Origin: Setophaga petechia
Lineage: Eukaryota; Chordata; Aves; Passeriformes; Parulidae
Assembly: GCA_024362935.1 (NCBI GenBank)
Contig: JANCRA010000019.1
Location: 9,110,501 to 9,174,500, forward strand
Reading direction: 5' to 3'
Length of the DNA: 64,000 nucleotides
This document shows, piece by piece, positions 51,401 to 64,000 of the stretch (the stretch's first letter is position 1; every line of letters begins with the position of its first letter). The position numbers were made by a program, and so were the translations under genes. The notes under the pieces are model-generated. The model made no database searches and was not told where the DNA came from. It saw only the letters and a program-made list of their open reading frames with translations.

Positions 51401-54400
51401 AGTTTCATGAGGCTGCTGAAACAAGTGGCTGTGTGCACACTTGTACTAATTCTTATCACTTTCTTTTAAAAGAAACCTCAGACACCTTGCCACTCAAAAA
51501 AAATCTAACCCAACCCCACCTCCAATTTAATCTAAAACCATGTTATTATGAATGGCTGGTGGTTTCTAAATGGTTTGTGACCATGCAGAACATGAAGTTT
51601 TTTTATAGACTCAAATGTAGCTTAATTTTATTTGGAAATAATTTTTACTTACCTTTAAAACATATAGTTAGCAGTGGAGCGGTGCCATACAAACTGCAAT
51701 ATGGTAAAGCTGAACAGCTCCTTTAACTATGTATGCCTGTGCTAATTGTTATGTAGAAAGGAAAAATTTACATCATTGGCTTTAAATATGCTACTGAAAA
51801 TGTTTTAAGTGTTGACGCTAAATCAGCTTTAAAAGAGCCATTTTTATTACTTTTCCTGAAATTACATAGGCAGCATGAAGGATTTTAGAGGTTTTTCTTC
51901 GGTTCTTGTCCATGCTTACATTTGTATGTGAGCTCCCTTTGCTGTGTATGTGACAGTTTGGAATGTTTTCATTTGTCCTTCCAATAAATTTAAATAAAGC
52001 TTTTCTGATTGATGGTAGAGTTCTGACTAAAACACAACTGACTGAGAAGAGGTTAAGAAAAATCTTTGCTTTAGGTTCATGTCTTGTGATGCCTAGGCCT
52101 ATGAAAAGGTAATACTGCACTTTCCAGAGTTTGATAAAGCTGCTGTGGTTAAAAAGGGAGGAGAGAGGGAATGAATTGCAGCCTGTGATAAGAAAAGGGC
52201 TTATGAAACATCTGGAAGCTCTGCAGACTACTGGAAAGAACTAAAAGTATCTCATAAACCAGGTTAAAGGTATATATCTTGTGACATGTGTAATGTGTAA
52301 TTACCTGGTTAAAATCAAAGTTAGTTTTAAAATCTGGGTTCTTATATGTATCATCTAGATAATAATCTATTTTTATATATAATATGTATATATATAATAA
52401 TCATATATATAATCTTGCCCATTATTTGAAACTCTGTTACCCTATTTAAGATTTATTTTTATCTGTTTTCTAAAGGAAGGTAAGAAAGCAAGAAGCTTCT
52501 TTCAGCTCGGTTGTTTTTGTGGCACTGGTTTCATGGACATCCAAGCTGACATAGTTGGTTACATGTGAAAGAGGGAGTTCTTGCTCCCCTTACCTTGTGG
52601 TGACTTTGATAGTCTGCCATGATCTGGATCCACCCACTAATGCAGTAGAAAACTACCTTCTTTTTAGGTTAGCTTTTCACTTAGTGGCTGAACCATGTGA
52701 TTTGGTCTTGTGGTTGTGCTTTCCACAGTCTGGAGTACTTTCAAGGAAGGAAACTGGATGTAGGAAGATTAGTGAGGGTAAGATATCAAAGGGAAGTAGG
52801 TCTTCATCTCTGTGTGTGGTGGACTGATTGATCACCATCAAGTACAAGAAAAACAGTTCTGTGAGACTGTTGAATTAATCCAGGGTTTATCTGCTGCCAA
52901 AACGAGTAGACCTTGTTACCACTTCTTGTCTCAGCTATGAGCTCTGCTGCCTCTTAGCTCTCAGCATCACTGCTTGTGTGATCCTTTAAAGAACCAGCTC
53001 GGCTCACGAAGATGATTTGAAAAACAAAACTAAACAAATAGTAGGTATGCTTAAAAGAGTGCAAGAGCCCTTTTGGATAAGGAGGTGGAGGTGTGTGGGA
53101 AGGAGTGTGTCTACTCACCAGAGACAGCAGGCAGATTAACATAGATTTTCTTTAGCATTCAGTTTTTATTCCATGGTTGAGAGGACTACTACTGCAGTTT
53201 CTTTTCCTCTGTCACCTATCCTGGTGTTTAGGTGAGCAAGCAAGGAAACTCAACCTCCCCCTACACTCCTTTTTGACACATTATTAGTTTTGAACCAGGT
53301 CAGCTTTTCAAGGCAAACATCAGTGGAAGGAGCACTGATGAGTTTTGTCTAGAGGTAAGAAAAGCCTGAAGTTCTCCTCATATTCAGTAGTACACACCTG
53401 ACTCTGTAGCCAGTAACTGAACTTTCTTTGCCCTATTCACAGGGAATCAAGAAAGGGAGAAGGAAGCAAATCAGCTCTCTTAGCCAAAAACTTGCTCAGC
53501 TGTACCATCCACCTGTGCTGTGGTTCCAGAACTGCTTTTTTTTTTTTTTTTAAGTGCTATGAGTGTAGCCTATTACTGAAAAGAAGAACCATTCCCTTTG
53601 CTGTAGCCCTAGTCTCATGCATGTGCTGGTGTTTTGGATGAGCATAGTACTGTCCTGGATTCATTTCTTGGAGTAGCTTGTTGCATATGAGTGAGAAGGG
53701 TAGCTTTACTGCTGAGCCCTGAAATAAACACAAGTATATAAGGAAGGGCTGTGTTGAAGCTGGGCCAGAGTGGACAACAGCAAAGTTCTGGCAACGCCTT
53801 ATCTAAGGAAACTGACTGCAGAGCTCCACCCAGATTAAGAGGAAGCTGTTAAGGGGGGTAGAGGAATTTAGAGAATCAACTCAGTCTGCTGGCTCAGAAT
53901 TTAGAGCTGGAGGGTAAAATTGCTGTAGCACAAGTTCTACTCCCATCATTGTTTGAGTGCTAGGAAGCAATGAAGGGATCCTAAAACAGGCACTTGTGAA
54001 GAAGCAAGCTGCCTTCCCTCTGAGCATATAATCCATTGTTTTCATTTGTTCCTAAGCAAGAACTTTTATTTACTGTGGTTGTTGAAGGGTGTCCAAGCTC
54101 TCTCCTATGAAAACACTAGATTTTTTTTCTGGGGTGGTTTGTCTGAAGCTATATTAAAATAATTCTGGCAGTAAAATGGAGAATGGATTAATAAATAACT
54201 GAATTTATCTCTTTTGCATTCTGCAATTGACTATCATCAAGATGTTCTCAGCTGCTTCTCACAGCGTCTGCCTCATTTCAGGTGTAATATTTACAGTGCT
54301 AAGTGAACAAGATACCTGGTAAGCAGCCACTCTGTTCTTAGAGTTAACTGGTGTAGTTATTTTAAACCACCTGCATGCCATAGAATTAGCTGCCTGCAGC

Positions 54401-56405
54401 TGTTAACTGATCTTTGCTGCATCTGTTTATGTCACAAGGTGGTAAACTACTCAGGCATTCATATACAGCTCCTGTTTGTGATACATGTTCCTGTCTATGA
54501 TAGGGGAGTTAGCTCAAGCCCTGGAGGTGATTTGGACTACAAACTATTTTCATAAGAACTTTTGCAATATGAACATGCAGTATCTGAAAACCATAAAATC
54601 AAAATGAAACCTGTATTTCAGTCAACAGCAGTACAAAACTTAGGGACTTTGAGATGGGATTTTTTGTTGGAAGGTTCTGAAGCAGCAAGAATGGCATTGA
54701 AGAGAAACTAGTTATTTCTTTGCTTTCTCTGTGTGAGCCCATCAGTCTGCAGTCTGCTCCTAAAAGGACTGCTATGGAGGAATGACTAGAAGTGCAGTCA
54801 TCTTGTGCCAGTCTGAGACAGAGCCTGCTTCAAAGGGGCTGTGCTTGTCTGTCATCTTCACTCTGCTGAGGCTGGTGTTTGTAGGCTCAATTCAACTGAC
54901 TTGGTCACCAGCCTTAGAAGGAGAAGAAATATCCAGATTGCCACTTGAGAACTAGTGCTGGAATACCTAATAAAATGTTATTTTGTTGATTAGATTTTGA
55001 AATGTTGAAATGTTCCAACATTTGTTTTTGCAGGAGTATTCAATTGATTTAAGGTTTTATTCATTGAAGCTGAAATCACTTTGCAAGGTTAATGGCACAA
55101 GCTATCTGTGGTGTGACTTGCAGGTTTTTTTAAGTGAGGTGGTGATTATGTTCTCCAATGGGGCAGTTTTATTTTATTGGTGATATAAAAGTTATCTGTG
55201 TATATAAACACTGTTCACAGAATCACCTAGGTTGGAAAAGACCTTTGAAATCATTAAGTCCAGTCTATGACCTAACCTAACACCTCCTCATCAACTAAAC
55301 CATGGCACTGAGTCCTGCGTCCAGTCTTTTTTTCAGCGCATCCAGGGATTGTGACTCCACCACCTCCCTGGGCAGACAATTCCAGTGCCTAATCACTCAG
55401 TGAAGATTTTTTTTCAGATGTCTAACCTAAACTTCCCCTAATGCAGCTTAAGACTGTGTCCTCTTATTCTGTCAGTGGTTGCCTAGAGAAAGAGACCAAC
55501 CCCCACCTGACTACAACCACCCTTCAGGGAATTGTAGAGAGTGATAAGGTCTCTGCTATTTCCAGGCTAAACACCCCCAGCTCCCTCAGCCATTCCTCAC
55601 AGGACTTGTGTTCCAAGCCCCTCACCAGCCTTGTCGCCTCCTCTGAACGTGCTCAAGCCTCTCAATGTCCTTCCCAAACCGAGGGCCCAGAGCTGGACAC
55701 AGCACTCAAGGTGTGGCCTCACCAGTGCTGAGTACAGGGGGAGAGTGACCTCCCTGCTCCTACTGGCCACACTGTCCCTGATACAGGCCAGGATGCCCTT
55801 GGCCTTTTTGGCCACCAGGGCACACTGCTGGCTCATGTTCAGTCAGCTCTTGCCAGCGCCCCCAGGTTCCTTTCTGCGTGGGCACTGTCCAGCCACACTG
55901 TCCCCAGCCTGTAGCACTGCAGGGGGTTGTTGTGGCCAAAATGCAGGACTCGGCACTTGGACTTGTTAAACTTCATCCTGTTAGACTCTGCCCATCCATC
56001 CAACCATTCCATGTCCCTTTGCAGAGCCCTCCTAGCCTCCAACACATTGGCATATGCTCCCAGCTTAGTGTCATCTGCAGATTTAGTGATGGTGGACTCA
56101 TCCCCTCATCCAGATCATCAGTGAAGATATTAAACAGGAGTGGCTCCAGCACTGATCTCTGGGGACACCACTAATGACTGGCTGCAGCACTGTTCACCAC
56201 CACTCTCTGGGCCCATCCAGCCAGTGGTTGACCCAGTGAAGAGAGCACCTGTCAGAGCTGTAGACTACAGATTTTCCAGGAGGATATTGTGGGAGACCGT
56301 ATCAAAGGCCTTATTGAAGTCCAGATAGATGACATCTACAGCCTTTCCCAGATCCACAGGTGGGTCACCTGGTCATAGAAGGAGATCAAGTTGATCAAGC
56401 ACAAC

Positions 56406-56410
56406 CTGCC
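56406..56410. repeat. Target-site duplication, left copy (CTGCC)
   Basis: Five bases immediately before the LTR-like element. They are repeated exactly at 57896-57900 after its last base, and belong to the interrupted CR1. Confidence 0.88.
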
Positions 56411-57895
56411 TGTGGTGGTACCACTGGAAATATGTTTTTTGGGATTTCTGGGATATGCTGTCGTCGGGCCAATGGGTGCTCAGATTTTAATATTAGCACC
56501 TGGTGTGGCCACTGGGGATGTTTGGACACGCCTCTGAGACCACCCACACAGGGGTTAAAAGCAGGGCTCTCGTCCCTCGGAAGGCCCTTTTGAATTTCCA
56601 GCAAGAGGCGTTAGATCTCTGCCCCCGGCCCAGCTGCTAGCTGGGCAGGGGGAGGGGAAAAGCCATGCGGCCCGGGAAGGTAGGCCTGAACCCCCCCCCC
56701 CCCCCCCCGAGGGTGGAAGAGAGGAAGACGGAGAGAGGGAGGCGAGGTGCGGGCCTCACCCCCAGCCTCTCCCCCTGCGTGGGCGGCTCTCTGCAAGCTC
56801 CCCACTCCTAGAGCAAGCCGCTGGGGTGGAGCTCGTCCTTGCCGGGGCCACGCCGCAGATGCGGTGGTGCAGCAGAGAGTGAGAGACAGCGTCGAAAGCA
56901 CGGCAGAGAGAGAGAGAGACCCCAGGAGCCATTGGACAGCCCCCCACTTCCCCCCCAGAGAGAGAGAGCCATGCCTGAGACTCTTACCTTGGAACATGAT
57001 ACCCATGTGCGGCCATGGCGGAAGGTGGGTGGGGGGGGGATGCGGTGCGGCGAGGAGACCAGCTGCTTGTGAGAGCTTTTAACCCTTTGTGGACAATGAA
57101 AACTTTACAGAACATTACCCTTCCTAGAAAAGAGATAAGAGTGGAGGATGAAGGAAGAAATAGGCCAGTGGGGAGGTCTGGCAAGAGAGAAAGAGAGATG
57201 TTGAAGGAATGGAGAAAGATGGAGTGGCATTTTTTGCTGGACTCTTTTGTTGTATAGCCATAGACTGTTTCCTGGTGATACAGAGACTGCATTGCAGGGG
57301 GAAGCAAGGACTCAGAGCCAAGAGAGTTCAGTGTTGAGACCCCTCGGCCCCAGGGGGTGTAAAAGAAATGGGGGGGACAAAGGTCCCAGAGATGAGACTG
57401 TGCTCTGTTTGGAACGAGATAAGGCATCCTTAAAAGGTCCACCCTCAAAGCGGGCCCCTGCCCCTTGCAAGGTGGTGAGAGCACCTGGCATGGAAGGAAG
57501 ATGTCACAAATGGCAAAAGGATACTCTGTGTGGTGCTGATTGTGACAAGAAGTCCATGGCACAAGGAGGGACTCCATCTACTCTTGATAGACTGAAGATT
57601 TGATTATTCAAAAGGTGGTGCCAGACCGAAGGTTGATAATTTTGGAGAATGTAAATGTATTGGGTATTTGGTGGGAGGAGGAGGGGGAGTGTTTCTGTGC
57701 GTTTTTTTCATTTTCCTTGTGTGTTTTTTTCCCTCCTTCTTTGTAGTTTAGTTTTGTAGTTTAGTTAATAAAGTTTTTTTCTTTCCCCTAAGTAAGAGCC
57801 TGCTTTGCTTATTCTGGGTACCATCTCACAGCAGACGCCAGGGAGAGGATGTTCTCATGGGGGCACTGGCATTGTGCCAGTGTCAAACTGTGACA
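56411..57895 (+). mobile_element. Solo-LTR-like endogenous retrovirus element nested in CR1
   Basis: The element begins TGTGGTGGTACC and ends AACTGTGACA, which are the TG...CA termini of retroviral LTRs. A 5-bp target duplication, CTGCC, flanks it (56406-56410 and 57896-57900). Removing it restores continuous CR1 sequence (…ACAACCTGCCCCTCCTAAATCC…), so the boundaries are exact. Inside, in order, are CCAAT at 56469-56473, a TATA-like TTAAAAG at 56555-56561, a GC-rich stretch with a C18 run at 56691-56708, GA-rich stretches (56909-56922, 56957-56968), and AATAAA at 57767-57772. No second LTR copy and no gag/pol-like frame is present, so a solo LTR is the best reading. A 5-bp duplication is usual for ERVL-type and some ERV1 elements; the family is not assigned. 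It lies in sense with RAB2A. Open frames inside (e.g. 56984-57577 -) have no known domain. Confidence 0.85.
57767..57772 (+). terminator. Polyadenylation signal AATAAA in the LTR-like element
   Basis: AATAAA followed by a T-rich stretch (GTTTTTTTCTTT) is the expected U3-R/R-U5 polyadenylation arrangement of an LTR. It lies in RAB2A sense orientation, so it could in principle cause premature intronic polyadenylation. Use is not shown. Confidence 0.6.
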
Positions 57896-57900
57896 CTGCC
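57896..57900. repeat. Target-site duplication, right copy (CTGCC)
   Basis: The right-hand copy of the 5-bp duplication, followed by the continuation of CR1 (CCTCCTAAATCCATGCTGGC). Confidence 0.88.
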
Positions 57901-60809
57901 CCTCCTAAATCCATGCTGGCTGGGTCTGATCCCCCAGCCATCCTGTAGGTGCTGTGTGGCACTCAGGATAATCTTTCTGGGCACTGAGGTCAGACTGACT
58001 GGCCTGTCGTTTCCTAGATCCTCCTTTCCAGCCCTTCCTGTGGATGGGCATCACACTGACCAGCTTGCAGTCATCTAGGACCTCCCAGCTGAGCTAGGAC
58101 TGATGGTAAATGACACCACCTTCACAAGCTCCTGTGCCAGCTCCCTCATCACCAGATGGATCCCATCTGCTCCCATAGATCTGTGAGCATCTTAGTGGCT
58201 CAGCAGGTCTTTGACTGCTTCGTCCTGGATAAGAGAGGGGCTATTCTGCTCCCTGACACCATCTACCAGCCCAGGAGGACAGTTGTCCTGAGGGCAGCCT
58301 GTCTTTCTGTTGAAAACTGAGGCAAAGAAAGTGTTAAGTACACTTCCTTTTCCTCATCTTTAGTTACTAAATTCCCTCTTGCATCTGGTAGAGAATAGAG
58401 GTTGTCCTTGCCCTTCCTTTTGCCATTAGTGTATTCATAAAAATATTTTTTATTGTGCTTTAGAGAAGTGGCTAGATTGAGGTCTGTCTGGACTTCTGCC
58501 TCTCTAATTTTTTTTCTACGTGACCTAGCAATTCCCTTAAGCATTTCCAGAGATACCTGACCCTCCTTCCAAAAGTGATGCATCCTCTTTTTTTTTCCTT
58601 AGTTCATTCAAGAGCTCTTTGCTTATCCAGGCTGGTCGTTTTCCTTTTTGGCTCATCTTTCAGCACATAGGGACAGTCTAGTTTGTTCCTGTGCCTTCAA
58701 GACTTCTGTTTCAAAGCATGCCTGTCCTTCCTGGACTCCTTTATTTTTAAGGGCTGCCCCCCAAGGAGCTCTCTAAGTCTCTTGAGTAGGCCAAAATCTG
58801 CCCTCTGGAAGTCCAGTGTGGAAGTTTCGTTGATGCCCCTCCTTGTTTCACCAAATATTGAAAATTCTATAATTTCATAATCACTGTGCACTAGATGGCC
58901 TCCAGCACCACATCTCCCACCAGCCCATCTCTGTTTGCAAACAGCAGATCTAACATAGTCCCTCCCCTGGTAGGCTCTCTCACCAGCTGTGACAGGAGCT
59001 GTTCTCTGAGTAGAATTATTAATATTTTAAAATTTTGTACAGTTTTGTGTTCTGTCCTTACAGCTCCCATATTCTGCCTTTCTCTTTCTTTTTTTACATG
59101 CAGTGCTTTCCCCCACTCCTCCTCAACTTCTCTTATGTTAACTAATTTTTTTATAGACAGAATCTACACCTGCTTCAAAGCTGCTTGTGTTCTGACAGCT
59201 TGCCATCATAAGCCAGAAAGCTAAAGAAAATAAATCTAGTAAGGCAGATGCTGCAAATTTTGCCTTGGACTACAGTTCCATGCCACTCTGTTATTGGTCT
59301 GCTGGCTGCTGCATTTCTTTTCCCTCATTTGAACTAACTCTTAGGCTTGTCTGACCCTGCATTAAGCCATTTCTGTTTGCTTTGTCACTCCTCTTGTCAG
59401 ATTAGCATGCTATCTCAGCAGGTGACTGAAATTGCTTCAAAACTCATCTAAGCTTTGTGGAGAAATGGAATGGACTGGAGCATACTGTAGGAAAGAGTAG
59501 AGACAGCAGCACTTAGCAACTGGCTTAGGCTGTTGGAATTGCTGCCTTGTTTGGGATGTTAATCTGAGTGCCGTCAGTTGGCCACAACTCATTTTGTGAC
59601 AAAACTAAATGCAGGTTTCCTATTTCTGTTAGATTTGGTTGAAACTGGCTACTGGTCTTAGAATTAAAGTCCAAAATAAAATCTGTGGTGATTATATTTC
59701 TGTAGGCTTTGTTTCCTTATTAAACCATACTAAAAAACTTTGCTGAATTTGGTACTAGAAAGGCCAGTGTCGCTGTATGCAAACTTCTGGTATGTGTATC
59801 TTTTGTCAGTAGTGTGGCTCTTTTCCCTATCTCTTTGTTTTGCTGTCTTTTATTACTAGATATGTCTCTTATGATGAGTTGTTGCTGACCTCTAGTATAT
59901 GGCTAGAATAGCTTTATCTTGCTGGACAGATAGAACAAAGTACAGCAGGAACTTGGATGCTACAGTATAGCATGTTGTGTGATAATAGCTCAGAGTTTAA
60001 ACCAAATATATTGCTGTCAGATTTTAAGGGCTGAAAAGATGAAGTTTGACTGCACAGACCAGGAAAAATAACCCTCCAAGTAAAAAAAGGAAAAAATAAC
60101 TGTAAAAAGTAGTATATTTACAAACCTAAGTAGTTTGGGTACTCTGGCTGACTGAATTAACTTCTACTTTTCTGTGCTTTCATATACAGAAGAAATTGCC
60201 CATTTGCTGACCAGTGTCCATGTAATGGGAAATAGTTATGATGATTTCTGACACGAGTTGTCTGAGGGGGTTGGTGTTTGTGTTACCTGTCTGACTTTTC
60301 TTGGAGTGCTTTTTGCCTGTGGGGGACCAGTGGGCAGCAGCATATAGTGGCTGTAAGCAGCCACAGACATGCTGTGGTTACCTCAGTGGATGAATACAGA
60401 GACAGGTGGGAGACTGATGCTATTGAGGAAATAGTTAGCTTGGAAAAAAGCTGAAAGTACTGAAGGGGAAGCAGATAAAGGGTTGTGAGGAGTAGCAAGC
60501 CCTGTAGTTATTTAGGAGAGAGGATGTAAAATGGTACTTTGAAAGTCTGTGCGAAAACTTGTTTTCCACTTAATTTTAAAGCAGAACTACTTTTTCAAAA
60601 GAATAATTAATTTTTGTTCAATTTTTGAAAATAACTGCTTTGACTATAATGTTTCTAGAAGTTTAAAAGCTGTAATTAAAAAGTTTCGTACACTTCAAAG
60701 CATGAGTTCTAATACCTTCAGTTCCAGTAATTAATTTTAAGCAGTGTGTAATATTTCCTTAAATTAATTTCTATTGGTCCTTTACAGACTTCTTTAAAAA
60801 TTTGTTTAA

Positions 60810-64000
<3,191 letters not shown>

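Larger units (their letters stand above)
55215..59018 (-). mobile_element. CR1 LINE with partial ORF2, minus strand, interrupted by an LTR
   Basis: This is the longest LINE in the window. Read on the minus strand from about 59018, it starts inside ORF2 (LREQLLSQLVREPTRGG..., …FANRDGLVGDVV…). It passes the linker region (58891-58697; 58583-58263, …HNKKYFYEYTNGKRKGK…), the reverse transcriptase, the C-terminal part (55836-55600, …[20 protein letters not shown]…) and a CR1 3' UTR ending near 55215. The palm catalytic motif is at about 56070-56081, where FADD has become SADD. Stops and frameshifts occur throughout (e.g. a TAG after …VVLEAI near 58902), so it is dead. The 1,485-bp insertion at 56411-57895 splits it. 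About 2.3 kb of CR1 remains after removing that insertion. It is antisense to RAB2A, the usual orientation tolerated in introns. Confidence 0.93.

Noticed and set aside
56984..57577. 197-codon minus-strand open frame
   Set aside because: It lies wholly inside the LTR-like element, antisense to its poly(A) signal, with no recognisable domain.

Overview
The window is vertebrate nuclear DNA, almost certainly from a bird. CR1 LINE fragments of several subfamilies recur on both strands, most with the bird-type tail (ATTCTATGATT / ATTCTGTGATT). The background is AT-rich and gene-poor, as on an avian macrochromosome, and the only gene seen has large introns. The species cannot be fixed from the sequence alone.

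Layout. Positions 1 to about 46300 are intergenic. They hold no recognisable exon, only CR1 remnants (about 8935-9410 -, 11079-11368 +, 18479-18787 +, 19588-19890 -, 25640-26397 +, 30766-31165 -, 31205-32340 +, 43775-44050 -), microsatellites (CA at 4169, TA plus a G-quadruplex tract at 10215, ATT at 13232, TA at 25185), a 54-bp tandem duplication at 20825 and a perfect 14-bp-stem palindrome at 24058. A + strand CR1 (about 46305-46742) ends right at a GC-rich CpG-island promoter (about 46745-47620) with GC boxes, an ETS-like site and a CRE-like site.

From that promoter runs RAB2A on the + strand. Coding exon 1 is 47251-47296 and coding exon 2 is 60835-60906, and the gene continues past the right edge. 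The two exons encode residues 1-39 and the first base of codon 40: the N terminus, the P-loop and switch I of a Rab GTPase. Ala at residue 2 points to RAB2A rather than RAB2B. In other vertebrates the gene upstream of RAB2A is the divergently transcribed CA8, so the left 46 kb is probably part of the CA8-RAB2A intergenic interval (inference from known synteny).

RAB2A intron 1 (13,538 bp) carries the most structured repeat here. A decayed, minus-strand CR1 with about 2.3 kb of ORF2 and 3' end (55215-59018) is split by a 1,485-bp solo-LTR-like element (56411-57895). The element has TG...CA ends, a CCAAT box, a TATA-like box, a polyadenylation signal and a 5-bp target-site duplication (CTGCC). 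Intron 2 carries a second, less certain LTR-like segment (about 62400-62702).

No operon-like system, CRISPR array, convincing RNA gene or novel protein-coding system was found. The observations worth following are the CR1/promoter junction, the nested LTR lying in the same sense as RAB2A, and the non-B-DNA repeat clusters.
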